Assembly: GCF_021021435.1 (NCBI RefSeq)
Contig: NZ_JAINWI010000011.1
Coordinates: 244,276 to 308,275 of the forward strand
Length of the DNA stretch: 64,000 nucleotides
Direction: 5' to 3'
Source: Seohaeicola saemankumensis
GTDB taxonomy: Bacteria; Pseudomonadota; Alphaproteobacteria; Rhodobacterales; Rhodobacteraceae
Shown here in pieces: positions 1-8,114 of this stretch. The notes beneath the pieces are model-generated. The model did not search any database, was not told where the DNA came from, and was given only the letters and a program-made list of their open reading frames with translations. Every line of letters starts with the position of its first letter. Within the stretch, counting starts at the first letter, position 1. The translations under genes and the position numbers were made by a program.

Positions 1-20
1 CCGGCCCTCTTCGCTGAAAT

Positions 21-35
21 GCCTATTTTTTAGGC
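21..35. repeat. Short AT-loop inverted repeat near left edge
   Basis: GCCTA and TAGGC flank a run of five T. It lies in the gene-free first 181 bases. A 5-bp stem is weak; it could be part of a terminator of a gene lying left of the window, but this cannot be decided here. Confidence 0.25.
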
Positions 36-68
36 GCTTCGGTAAGGTCCTGAAATCTAAAACAATTA

Positions 69-86
69 TTTTGTGCCGATACAAAA
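69..86. promoter_or_regulatory. TTTTGT-N6-ACAAAA inverted repeat
   Basis: A perfect 6+6 bp inverted repeat (TTTTGT at 69-74, ACAAAA at 81-86) in an AT-rich, gene-free patch, with a further TTTTGT near 105. It looks more like a protein-binding site than a terminator because the stem is AT-rich and short. The gene it would serve is not in the window; the nearest annotated gene ends, rather than starts, here. Function unknown. Confidence 0.25.
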
Positions 87-181
87 TACTGAAAACACTA
101 AGAATTTTGTAACGGTGTCGTAACAGAGGCGTGAACAGTGCAAAACTTTGACAGCAGATGCGTCTTTAACTCCCCGTCCTG

Positions 182-964
182 CTACTCGACGCCCAGCACA
201 TCCGGCGTTTGCCACCCCAGATGCTGCCCCCCGTCAACGCAGATCAACTGGCCGGTGATGGTGGGCGCATCGAGGAAATAGCCAAGTGCTGCGGTGATAT
301 CCTGCGGGTTGGCACCGCGCCCCAGAATTGTGGCTGCGCGCTGGTCAGCGAAATGCTGCGCGGACTGTCGCGCGCCCTGCAAGGTGGGTCCCGGCCCGAT
401 GGCATTGACGCGGATACGCGGCGCCAGTGCTTGGGCCGATGTTTGGGTCAGCGCCCAGAGGCCCATCTTGGCCAGTGTATAAGTCATAAATTCCGGTGTC
501 AGTTTCCGCACCCGCTGGTCGATCATATTGACGACCAAACCCTGCGCGACAGGCTCGCCCGCATCATCTATGTCTGCTTGCGGAATGGCGGCGGCGACAG
601 CTTGCGTCAGGATGAAGGGCGCGCGCAGGTTGCTGTCGAAATGACGGTCCCATGTGGTGCGCGTGGCCGAGGCAAGGCTGTCATATTCAAAGATAGACGC
701 GTTGTTGACCAGGCATGTCACCGGCCCGCCCAAGGCTTGCATGGCGGCAGGTGCCAGAGCATGTGTAGCCTCTTCGTCCAGCAGATCGGCCTGCAATGCG
801 ACAGCGCGTCGGCCTTTGGCATGGATCAGGTTGCACAGCTCTTCGGCTTCAATGCGGGAACCGGCATAATGGACAGCAACGTCATACCCGCGATCCGCCA
901 GGTACAACGCCATAGCGCGACCCAGCCGCTTTGCGCCCCCCGTGACCAGCGCGATCTTTTCCAT
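182..964 (-). CDS. SDR oxidoreductase, pteridine reductase / FolM-like
   Basis: Short-chain dehydrogenase of 260 residues. The NADP-binding glycine motif TGGAKRLG is at residues 8-15 and NNAS at 87-90. The catalytic tyrosine and lysine are Tyr162 and Lys166. At the usual catalytic serine position there is Asp149, exactly 13 residues before the tyrosine; this Asp-Tyr-Lys set and the TGxxKR start are the hallmark of pteridine reductase PTR1 and of FolM (dihydromonapterin reductase), so a reduced-pterin substrate is the best guess. It is the last gene of a unit with the antiporter upstream (30-base gap). No folate genes are adjacent, so the substrate is inferred from family features only. Confidence 0.85.
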   Translation of the reverse strand: MEKIALVTGGAKRLGRAMALYLADRGYDVAVHYAGSRIEAEELCNLIHAKGRRAVALQADLLDEEATHALAPAAMQALGGPVTCLVNNASIFEYDSLASATRTTWDRHFDSNLRAPFILTQAVAAAIPQADIDDAGEPVAQGLVVNMIDQRVRKLTPEFMTYTLAKMGLWALTQTSAQALAPRIRVNAIGPGPTLQGARQSAQHFADQRAATILGRGANPQDITAALGYFLDAPTITGQLICVDGGQHLGWQTPDVLGVE

Positions 965-994
965 GTTTCCGGCTCCTTTATCTGGCGTGCTCGC

Positions 995-1963
995 TCAGAC
1001 GAACATCAGCGAGACATAGGCCACGTAGAACACGATCAAGATCACACCCCAGATACGGTCAATATTTTGGCGCAGAAACACGAAGGGGATCAAGAGCAGT
1101 GATGCAGCCAGCATCACCCAGAGGTCATAGGTCAGGAATTGCCGGTCGACAGGGATCGGCGCGACAAAAGCGGCGATACCGATAATGGCCAGAAGGTTGA
1201 ACAGGTTCGAGCCGATCACATTGCCCAGCGCCACATCCGCCTGACGGCGGATCACGGCCATCACCGTGGTCGCCAGTTCGGGCATGGAGGTGCCGACCGC
1301 CACAAGGGTCAGGCCGATCACGGTTTCACTGATACCGAACGTGCGCGCAATGACTGTGGCACTGTCCACAAGGATATCCGCGCCAAGCGGCAGACCCGCC
1401 AGACCCAGTACCAGAAAAAGGATGATCTTCCACCACGGCATGTCCGGATCGGCGCCTTCCAGATCGTCCAGATCGTCGGTAACCCCGTCGCCTTCCGCCT
1501 GTAATGCGACCAAAGCCTTGTGCTTTTTTGCATCGCGGAACATATCCGCCAGCGCAAGCGCCAGAGCGCCCAGCAGGATCACACCAGAGATCCAGTCGAA
1601 AACACCCCGGAACGACAGCGCGATAAACAGCGCAGAGGCCGCGATCATCACCACAAAGCTTTTGCGCGTGTCATGTTCGGACGTATGCAACACGGCGATC
1701 AGGGCGGGGACACCCAGAACAAGAAGGATATTGGCAGTATTGGACCCCACCACGTTGCCCATGGCGATACCCGGAACGCCCATCATCGCGGCCTGAATGG
1801 AAATCAGAAGTTCCGGCGCGGATGTACCAAAGGCCACGATAGTCAAGCTGACGATCAGGGCCGGAATGCCGATCCTGAGGGCCAGATTGACCGCTCCCTT
1901 GACCAGCGCATCGCCCGCAAACAACAGGATCACAAGCCCGAGGGCTGCCATCAACCAGACCAT
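995..1963 (-). CDS. Calcium/sodium antiporter (CaCA family, YrbG-like)
   Basis: Integral membrane cation exchanger of 322 residues. It shows the two inverted alpha-repeats of the CaCA family: GTSAPELLIS followed by GNVVGSNTANILLVLG in the first half, and GTSMPELATTV followed by GNVIGSNLFNLLAIIG in the second. A polar, acidic linker (roughly residues 145-170) separates the halves. The start is set by an AAAGGA ribosome binding site that overlaps the stop of the tiny upstream gene, only 3 bases away, so translation is probably coupled. Bacterial members exchange Ca2+ (or K+) for Na+/H+; the exact ion cannot be read from sequence. Confidence 0.93.
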   Translation of the reverse strand: MVWLMAALGLVILLFAGDALVKGAVNLALRIGIPALIVSLTIVAFGTSAPELLISIQAAMMGVPGIAMGNVVGSNTANILLVLGVPALIAVLHTSEHDTRKSFVVMIAASALFIALSFRGVFDWISGVILLGALALALADMFRDAKKHKALVALQAEGDGVTDDLDDLEGADPDMPWWKIILFLVLGLAGLPLGADILVDSATVIARTFGISETVIGLTLVAVGTSMPELATTVMAVIRRQADVALGNVIGSNLFNLLAIIGIAAFVAPIPVDRQFLTYDLWVMLAASLLLIPFVFLRQNIDRIWGVILIVFYVAYVSLMFV

Positions 1964-1966
1964 ATC

Positions 1967-2131
1967 TTATCCTTTATGTCCGCAGGAACAGGGACCGCGA
2001 CCGATACGGTAGCGGCGGCACTTGGGGCACCGTGCCGATTGCAACCGCGCCTGACCGGGAAACTTCAATTTGCCGAACATGGCCAGAACGCCCATGCCGA
2101 CAAGAAAAAGAACGACGACTTTCAGGATCAC
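1967..2131 (-). CDS. Small membrane-anchored zinc-ribbon protein (54 aa)
   Basis: A 54-residue protein with one N-terminal hydrophobic helix (about residues 2-20), a short basic linker and a C-terminal cysteine knuckle made of CPKC and CSC (Cys35, Cys38, Cys48, Cys50), fitting a one-domain zinc ribbon facing the cytoplasm. The start is a GTG one base after the TGA of the SohB-like gene; a longer reading into the upstream gene is unlikely because it would lie inside sohB. It is wedged between the protease and antiporter genes with gaps of 1 and 3 bases, which strongly supports it being a real gene. No function is known to me. Confidence 0.7.
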   Translation of the reverse strand: MILKVVVLFLVGMGVLAMFGKLKFPGQARLQSARCPKCRRYRIGRGPCSCGHKG

Positions 2132-2132
2132 G

Positions 2133-2939
2133 TCATAACCCGAAACGCGCGAAAGCCGCGCGCTCCTCAACTCCGGCCAGAGCGTCCTGTGCGAGCGTCG
2201 CGCCAAAACGCTGGAACAGGCTGCGCTTGCGGCCGTAGCGGGCAAATCGAGTCTTGTCGCCGTAAAGCTCTTTCAGCTTGGGTTCCAGATGCCCGATCCC
2301 GTCGGTCAACCCCAAGGCCTGCGCCTGCGCGCCCAACCAGAACCGGCCCGTGAAAAGATCGGGATCGTCAGACAGCTTGGAACCGCGCCGCGACTTGACG
2401 TAATCGACAAAGGTTTCGTGCAGACCGCCCAGCAGTTCTTTGAGGCGAGCCACATCTTCGGGCTTTTCAGGCAAGAAAGGGTCGAGCATGCTTTTGGACT
2501 CGGCAGAGGTATAAACCCTGCGTTCCACCCCCTGACGCGCCAAGGCGACATGCGCGCCAAAACCCGACGAGATCACACCGATCGAGCCGACGATTGATCC
2601 GGTATCAGCCCAGATGTCATCCGCGGCAGCGGCCAGCCAGTACCCGCCAGATGCGGCCACATCCTCGACAAAGGCATGAACGGGCACTTTCTTTTCCTTC
2701 GACAGTCGCCGGATGCGCGCCGCGATGAGAGCCGATTGCACCGGAGAGCCGCCGGGCGAGTTTATCACAAGCGCCACCGCAACAGGCTTGCCACGACGGA
2801 AGGCGCGTTCAAGGACGGGGCCTATGGCCTCATCACTCAAGGGGCTACGCGAACCCGAACCAATACTGCCTGCCAGACGGACGACAGACACTACGGGGTC
2901 GGGTTTCATAAAAGGGATAAATCGTTTCATGACTTGCAT
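2133..2939 (-). CDS. sohB: S49 family peptidase, SohB/SppA-like
   Basis: Serine protease of the signal peptide peptidase A family, 268 residues, single-domain form. The catalytic serine is Ser97 in ASGGYW and the general-base lysine is Lys149 in ESKSM; their 52-residue separation matches bacterial SppA. The oxyanion-region motif NSPGGS is at 60-65. No clear transmembrane helix is present at the N-terminus, so it may be soluble or peripheral. Members clip membrane-embedded or misfolded peptides. Start at 2939 or at the in-frame ATG at 2930; neither has a strong ribosome binding site. First gene of the unit with the zinc-ribbon protein, antiporter and SDR. Confidence 0.88.
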   Translation of the reverse strand: MQVMKRFIPFMKPDPVVSVVRLAGSIGSGSRSPLSDEAIGPVLERAFRRGKPVAVALVINSPGGSPVQSALIAARIRRLSKEKKVPVHAFVEDVAASGGYWLAAAADDIWADTGSIVGSIGVISSGFGAHVALARQGVERRVYTSAESKSMLDPFLPEKPEDVARLKELLGGLHETFVDYVKSRRGSKLSDDPDLFTGRFWLGAQAQALGLTDGIGHLEPKLKELYGDKTRFARYGRKRSLFQRFGATLAQDALAGVEERAAFARFGL

Positions 2940-3033
2940 GTAGATTGCGTCTGCACGTCAAACAAGGCAAGCAGGCTAAACAGTCTGCCCTGTGGTGCGA
3001 TTATTTCAGCATGCAGTGCGACCGGTGCCGCAA

Positions 3034-3561
3034 TCACCCTTTCAGACGACCGAACCAGCCCTTTTTTTTGGAGGCCTCATCGGTTCCCTCGGCCTCTGCG
3101 ACCTCGGAACCCTCATCGGCAGGGCCCTCAACAACAGACTGGAAATTCTCGAAGAACTGGTCGGCCATCTTTTTGGCAAACCCGTCAATCAAGCGGCTAC
3201 CCAACTGGGCGAGCTTGCCGCCGACCTTGGCTTCGACATCATAGATCAGCCGCGTGCCGTCTGGAATATCCTCGAGCCGGACCTTCGCCTCGCCCTTGGC
3301 AAAACCCGCCGCACCGCCCTTGCCCTCGCCCGAGAGGGTCAGGCTTTCGCCTTCGACCATATCTGTCAGGCTGACTTGTCCCTTGAAGGTGGCTTTGACA
3401 GGCCCGACCTTCTGTACGACTGTCGCCTCGAAACCCTCTTCGGGGCTGCCCGTCACCTCTTGCGCGCCCGGCACGCATTCCTTGAGGACATCCGCACTCA
3501 GCAATGCGGCCCACACCTCGGCGCGGGGGGCGTTGATGTCGCGTTGGTCGTTCATCTGCAT
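3034..3561 (-). CDS. CoxG/SRPBCC family protein
   Basis: A 175-residue START-like fold protein similar to CoxG (carbon monoxide dehydrogenase subunit G family). The N-terminal MNDQRDINAPRAEVWAAL and the repeated pattern of beta strands around VTGSPEEGF and TRLIYDVEAKVGGKLAQLG are typical of the family. A variable acidic C-terminal tail (about 145-175) ends in a basic WFGRLKG. The start at 3561 follows a good GGGAGGA site; the reading frame extends further upstream without support. CoxG proteins bind membranes or recruit CO dehydrogenase, but no cox genes are nearby, so the role here is unknown. Confidence 0.85.
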   Translation of the reverse strand: MQMNDQRDINAPRAEVWAALLSADVLKECVPGAQEVTGSPEEGFEATVVQKVGPVKATFKGQVSLTDMVEGESLTLSGEGKGGAAGFAKGEAKVRLEDIPDGTRLIYDVEAKVGGKLAQLGSRLIDGFAKKMADQFFENFQSVVEGPADEGSEVAEAEGTDEASKKKGWFGRLKG

Positions 3562-3666
3562 GGCTGGTGGTCCTCCCTGGGCCGCATTGTAGCATGTCGT
3601 GCGCGACAGACTAGCGCAGCTCCGGCGTGCCGCCAAGCCGTGCGATGTCTACCACGATCAAAATTA

Positions 3667-3692
3667 CAGGGCAGAGGTTGCCCCCCGCCCTG
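3667..3692 (-). terminator. Possible terminator of the TRAP operon
   Basis: CAGGGC and GCCCTG pair around a GC-rich loop; on the minus strand the stem is followed by TAATTTT. It lies just downstream of dctP/takP. The long loop makes it a moderate candidate. Confidence 0.4.
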
Positions 3693-3716
3693 CACCTCGA
3701 CTATTGCGCCAAGCGA

Positions 3717-4787
3717 TCAACCGCGACCCGACAGCATCGGAATTGTCATCGCTTTGGCATAGGCATTGGCCTGGGACAAATAGGTGTCATAGCTTTCGCG
3801 CACCCGCGCCACATCCTCGGACGCGGCCGTCAGTTCGTCCTGCACTTCAAGCCACGCCGCGCGCATGCCGTCGACGATCTCGTCACTGAATTGCAGGAAC
3901 TGCACCCCGTCAGCGGCAAGGCTTTCCATCGCCTGCGCGTTGAAGAAATCAAACTGCGCCTGCGTTTCCAGAGCCACGGATTGCGCGGCCATTTCGCAGA
4001 TGATCTGCAGATCAGGTGAAATCTCGGCCCATGCGTCGCGGTTGAACACGATCGCCAGACCGGCCCCGGGCTCGTTATAGGCGGGCAGATAGCACAGCTT
4101 GGTGACCTTTTGCAGTCCAAAGGCCTGGTCCAGCATCGGACCAACCCATTCTGCCGCATCAATCGCACCTGACTGCATAGACTGGAAAATCTCGGGCGGG
4201 GGCATCATCACGGCATTGACGCCCAGCTTGCGATAAATCTCGCCGCCAAGCCCCGCGATCCGCATATTCAGACCATTCAAGTCTTCAAGTGTGTTGATCT
4301 CGTTCTTGAACCAGCCGCCCGACTGGGTGTTGGAGTTGCCGCAATAAAACCCTTTGAGATTGCGTTGCGCGTAAATGTCATCCCAGATTTCCTGACCGCC
4401 ACCCCATTTGAGCCATGCAAAATGCTCGTTCGAGGTCATACCGAAGGGCACCGCGGTGAACCAATGGATCGCGGGGTTCTTGCCTGCCGCATAATAGGTC
4501 GGGCCGTGTCCCACGGGCGCATTGCCCTGCTGCACAGCATCCTCGACCGCGAAGGGGGGCACCAGCTCTCCACCGCCATGGACGGTGAAACTCAGCCGTC
4601 CGTCAGACATGGCGCTGACGATTTCCGCAAAGCGGGTTACATTGGTGCCGACACCGGGCGCGTTCTTGGGGAAAGCCGTGGGCAGGTTCCACGTGATATT
4701 GCCCTGCGCGATAGCAGGGCTGGCAAGGGCTGTGGCCGCTGCGGCAACGCCTGCGCCACTGGCCAGAAAGTCACGTCTTTTCATCAT
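3717..4787 (-). CDS. TRAP transporter solute-binding protein, TakP-like
   Basis: Periplasmic binding protein of 356 residues with a twin-arginine-type leader (KRRDFL, hydrophobic stretch, cleavage near AIAQ at about residue 28). The pattern GGWF.NEI, then MRIAGLGGEIYRKLG and IDAAEWVGP, closely follows TakP of Rhodobacter sphaeroides, the 2-oxoacid (pyruvate/alpha-keto acid) binding protein, including the arginine (MRI) that grips the carboxylate and the glutamate-tryptophan pair. Two adjacent ATG codons (4787, 4784); the second has better spacing from the GAGGAG site. Last gene of the TRAP unit, 27 bases after the large permease. A 2-oxoacid substrate is inferred. Confidence 0.88.
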   Translation of the reverse strand: MMKRRDFLASGAGVAAAATALASPAIAQGNITWNLPTAFPKNAPGVGTNVTRFAEIVSAMSDGRLSFTVHGGGELVPPFAVEDAVQQGNAPVGHGPTYYAAGKNPAIHWFTAVPFGMTSNEHFAWLKWGGGQEIWDDIYAQRNLKGFYCGNSNTQSGGWFKNEINTLEDLNGLNMRIAGLGGEIYRKLGVNAVMMPPPEIFQSMQSGAIDAAEWVGPMLDQAFGLQKVTKLCYLPAYNEPGAGLAIVFNRDAWAEISPDLQIICEMAAQSVALETQAQFDFFNAQAMESLAADGVQFLQFSDEIVDGMRAAWLEVQDELTAASEDVARVRESYDTYLSQANAYAKAMTIPMLSGRG

Positions 4788-4814
4788 TCTCTCCTCGGGT
4801 GATGGGTGGTTGTC

Positions 4815-6347
4815 TCAAAACAGAACGCCAGGTAACCAGGTGGCGAGCGACGGGAATGCTATCAACATAGCAAGCCCGACCAGTTGCAGCACCACAAAAG
4901 GCGCCACACCCAGATAGGTATCGCGTGTCGTGATACTGCGCGGGGCGACCGAGCGGAAATAGAATAGCGCAAAACCAAAAGGTGGCGTCAGGAAAGAGGT
5001 TTGCAGGTTCATCGCCAGCAACACTCCGAACCAGACAGGCGAGATATCCCCGCCCAGAAGGGGCGGCCCCAAGAGCGGCACAACAATATAGATGATCTCG
5101 ATCGCCTCAAGCAGGAATCCCAGCAGAAACACCATGCCCAGCACGATCAGCAAGGCACCCCATTCACCGCCGGGCATGTTTTCCATCAGATGCGCCACAG
5201 TCTCTTCGCCGCCGAAACCGCGAAACACCAGCGCTAGCATCGAGGCGGCGATGACGATGCCGAATACCATCCCGGTGATCCGCAACGTTTCGTCACTAGC
5301 GCTGGACAGCACGCCGGCCGACCAAAGCTTGACGACCGAGACCGCAAGCCCCAGCAGCAGCAATGCAACCATCGCCACCGCGAGCGCCGTGATCACCGGG
5401 CCTGCCCGCCCGTCGGAGAGCAGACGCAGCATCAAAAGGGCCAGAACCGCCAATGCGCCCAACCCCACCAGCCAGCGCCCGGCACCGGGACGGTGATAAC
5501 CCGCCAGCATCAGCGCACCGACAGCGCCCAGCCCCGCCGCCTCGGTCGTGGTGGCGACACCGGCAAGGATCGAGCCAAGCACCGCGAGGATCATCAACAA
5601 CGGCGGTGCAAAACTGTTCAGGACAACTGCCAGCGAAGGACGTGCCACTGGCGCCGTTTTGGGTGTCGCGCGCCCTGCAACCGTCAACACCGCAAAGGCG
5701 TAAACCGCGTAAAGCGCAACCAGCATCAGACCCGGCAGTAAGGCCCCTGCGAACAGATCACCGACCGAAACAGCATCGGGCGCAAAATTTCCCGCGCGCT
5801 GCTGCGCCTCCAGATAGGTATTGCCGATCTGGTCGCCCAGAAGCACCAGCAGGATCGAGGGCGGGATGATCTGCCCCAAAGTTCCGCCCGCACAGATCAA
5901 GCCCGCCGCCAGAGGCTTGGGCACACCTGCCTGCAGCATCGCGGGCAGGCTCATCAGCACCAGCATCACCACGGTCGCGCCCACAATCCCCGTCGAGGCC
6001 GCAATGATCGCCGAGAACAGTAGAACCGACACTGCCATGCCGCGCGCCGATCCTCCCAGCATTTGGCCCAGCACCTGCAACATCCGCTCGGACACGCGCG
6101 ATTTTTCCAGCATGACACCCATCAACACGAAAAGCGGCACTGCCATCAGCAAGGGATTGGACATGATCCCGTAGACACGGGCGGGGAAGAAATTCAAAAA
6201 GCCCAGATCGAAGGCACCGACCAGACTGCCCAGCACAGCCACAGCGAAGGGCACACCTGCAATCGCCAGCATGGCAGGGATACCGCTGAGGATACCCGCC
6301 GCAAGACCAAGGCCCAGCACGATCAGGAAAACCTCGGGCAGTGTCAT
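4815..6347 (-). CDS. TRAP transporter large permease (DctM/TakM-like)
   Basis: Polytopic inner-membrane protein of 510 residues, the ion-coupled transport subunit of a TRAP system. Family motifs include the N-terminal MTLPEVFLIVLGLGLAAG segment, ASTGIVGATVV and the GGTLGQIIPPSI loop. It is about 80 residues longer than a standard DctM (around 430): a hydrophobic insertion near residues 270-350 could add two helices. Its ATG overlaps the TGA of the small permease (ATGA), indicating coupled translation. The frame is open far upstream, but the overlap and the family N-terminus fix the start at 6347. Confidence 0.9.
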   Translation of the reverse strand: MTLPEVFLIVLGLGLAAGILSGIPAMLAIAGVPFAVAVLGSLVGAFDLGFLNFFPARVYGIMSNPLLMAVPLFVLMGVMLEKSRVSERMLQVLGQMLGGSARGMAVSVLLFSAIIAASTGIVGATVVMLVLMSLPAMLQAGVPKPLAAGLICAGGTLGQIIPPSILLVLLGDQIGNTYLEAQQRAGNFAPDAVSVGDLFAGALLPGLMLVALYAVYAFAVLTVAGRATPKTAPVARPSLAVVLNSFAPPLLMILAVLGSILAGVATTTEAAGLGAVGALMLAGYHRPGAGRWLVGLGALAVLALLMLRLLSDGRAGPVITALAVAMVALLLLGLAVSVVKLWSAGVLSSASDETLRITGMVFGIVIAASMLALVFRGFGGEETVAHLMENMPGGEWGALLIVLGMVFLLGFLLEAIEIIYIVVPLLGPPLLGGDISPVWFGVLLAMNLQTSFLTPPFGFALFYFRSVAPRSITTRDTYLGVAPFVVLQLVGLAMLIAFPSLATWLPGVLF

Positions 6348-6850
6348 GACGGGTCCGCCGCACCGGCAGGGTCCGGTCGCAACACGGCGGCGATCCCTTG
6401 GACGATCATCAAAGCCCCGGACAGGGCGACCGTGGACTTGACCAGATAGACACCGCCCAGTCCGCCGGTTTCGATCGCGCCCTCGCGGATGGCCCAACTG
6501 TAGCGCAGATCGGGCAGAAAGGCCCAGATCATCAGGCCGAAGACGGGCATCAGAAAACAGACCAGCGCCACCAGATCGGCACGGCGCAGATAGGCGGGCG
6601 GCAACTGCTCTGACAGGACATCCACGCGCACATGACCGCCGCGCGCCAGGCAATAGGGCAGGGACAGGATCAGCAACACGGCAAAGGCATATCCCGCAAG
6701 GTTCTGCAGCTTGATAAAGCCCATATCAAAGCCGAAACGCAGCAGAACAACGGCCAGCACCGTCCCGACCAGCAATGCCAGCGCTGCGGCACAGACCAGC
6801 GTTGTGATCCGGTCGCACCATCGGGCGCATGTCAGGACAACATCACGCAT
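6344..6850 (-). CDS. TRAP transporter small permease (DctQ/TakQ-like)
   Basis: Small membrane subunit of 168 residues with four predicted hydrophobic segments (around 15-38, 45-62, 85-110 and 130-150) and the family pattern VLLRFGF, then YCLARGGHVRVDVL. It supports the large permease and docks the binding protein. First gene of the TRAP unit; it overlaps the large permease by 4 bases. The start at 6850 was chosen because the upstream part of the open frame looks non-coding (cysteine- and histidine-rich, no homology). The 251-base gap to the divergent LysR gene must hold both promoters. Confidence 0.85.
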   Translation of the reverse strand: MRDVVLTCARWCDRITTLVCAAALALLVGTVLAVVLLRFGFDMGFIKLQNLAGYAFAVLLILSLPYCLARGGHVRVDVLSEQLPPAYLRRADLVALVCFLMPVFGLMIWAFLPDLRYSWAIREGAIETGGLGGVYLVKSTVALSGALMIVQGIAAVLRPDPAGAADPS

Positions 6851-7101
6851 CACGGGGCAACAGGCGCAAGAGTGGGAATGTGCTGGTGCTGCGGCATAGA
6901 ACCCTCCGTCGTCGCGGGCCTGACAAGGGATGCCCGCAGCATGTCTGCCAAAGTGATAGAGAGCACAAGCCGGAATGCCAAGGCTTGGCGCGTCGCGCTC
7001 CACGCAAGCTGTACTTGGATATTTGAAGCAGGACGAAGCGGCGAAGCCGGTAGCCGCAAAAGCCCTTTCGTTACCCTTGGTTTCCCGCGATAGTCGCGGC
7101 C

Positions 7102-8004
7102 ATGATCGACAAACTCGAGATGTTCATTGCCTTGGCGCGCGAGCAGCATTTTGGCCGCGCAGCCGAATCCTGCGGCGTCACCCAGCCCAGCCTGTCAGCC
7201 GCGATCAAGCAGCTTGAGGACCAGTTGGGCGTCATGCTGGTCTGGCGGGGATCGCGGTTTCAGGGGCTCACGCCCGAAGGCCAGAGGGTGCTGGAATGGG
7301 CGCGCCAGATCGTTGGCGACACCCGCACCATGCGCGAGGAAATGCGGGCCGCCAAACGGGGCCTGTCCGGCAACCTGCGGCTGGCAGTGATCCCAACAGC
7401 GCTGACGCTGGTCTCCGACCTGACCACCCAGTTCAGCCGCAAACATCCGAATGTGCGGTTCACCGTGCGGTCCTCGACCTCGATCGAGATTCTGGCCATG
7501 CTCGAGAATTTACAGATCGACGCAGGCATCAGCTATCTGGATAACGAACCGCTCGGGCGGGTCAGCACGGTTCCGATCTATTCCGAGCGTTACTGTCTGG
7601 TGTTGCGCGCCGATGATCCGCTGGCCAAGCATGAGGAATTGCGCTGGACCGATCTGGCCGATCTGCCCTTGTGCCTTTTGACACCCGACATGCAGAACCG
7701 CCGGATTATCAACCTGCATATGGCGCAGGCCGGTGTAAGCGTGGTCCCGATGGTCGAGGCCTCATCCGTGATCGTGCTGATCAGCCATGTGCTGGCAGGT
7801 GGCTGGGCCACGGTTCTGCCCCTGAAAGCCGCCGAGATTTTCCTCAAGGGCGGCGATCTTGTAGCTGTGCCTTTGACAGATCCGGCCGCCAGTCATGCCG
7901 TCGGGCTGATCGCACCGTACAGAGAGCCGCACACACCGGTTCTGGCAGCGCTTTTACATCAGGCACAGGCCATGGCGGAAAACCGACCCGATCCTGCGAC
8001 ATGA
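7102..8004 (+). CDS. LysR family transcriptional regulator, probable fds regulator
   Basis: A 300-residue LysR-type regulator: winged helix-turn-helix at about 1-60 (AREQHFGRAAESCGVTQPSLSAAIKQLE) is summarised here by its core FGRAAESCGVTQPSLS; a linker helix follows, then a periplasmic-binding-like effector domain from about 90 to 295. It sits directly upstream of and co-directional with fdsGBACD, and a perfect LysR-type inverted repeat lies in between, so control of formate dehydrogenase is the likely role. It is also divergent from the TRAP genes, which it could in principle control too. The effector is unknown; formate is a natural candidate. Confidence 0.88.
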   Translation: MIDKLEMFIALAREQHFGRAAESCGVTQPSLSAAIKQLEDQLGVMLVWRGSRFQGLTPEGQRVLEWARQIVGDTRTMREEMRAAKRGLSGNLRLAVIPTALTLVSDLTTQFSRKHPNVRFTVRSSTSIEILAMLENLQIDAGISYLDNEPLGRVSTVPIYSERYCLVLRADDPLAKHEELRWTDLADLPLCLLTPDMQNRRIINLHMAQAGVSVVPMVEASSVIVLISHVLAGGWATVLPLKAAEIFLKGGDLVAVPLTDPAASHAVGLIAPYREPHTPVLAALLHQAQAMAENRPDPAT

Positions 8005-8014
8005 GCGACCCTTA

Positions 8015-8033
8015 TGATAGGTTATGACTATCA
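8015..8033 (+). promoter_or_regulatory. LysR-type operator upstream of fdsG
   Basis: Perfect dyad TGATAG-N7-CTATCA (8015-8020 and 8028-8033), containing the T-N11-A core of LysR sites. It begins 11 bases after the stop of the regulator gene and 82 bases before fdsG, the right place for an activator site upstream of the operon promoter. Confidence 0.7.
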
Positions 8034-8114
8034 AACAACCGGAATACGATATTGATTGGCCGTGTAACCCTGCGATGATGCAGGCGATGTTTCGTCCTGC
8101 CGGAGCCAAGCGCC

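Noticed and set aside
8052..8080. TTGATT-N17-ATGATG as the fds promoter
   Set aside because: The -10 hexamer matches poorly; position is plausible but the call is not supported.
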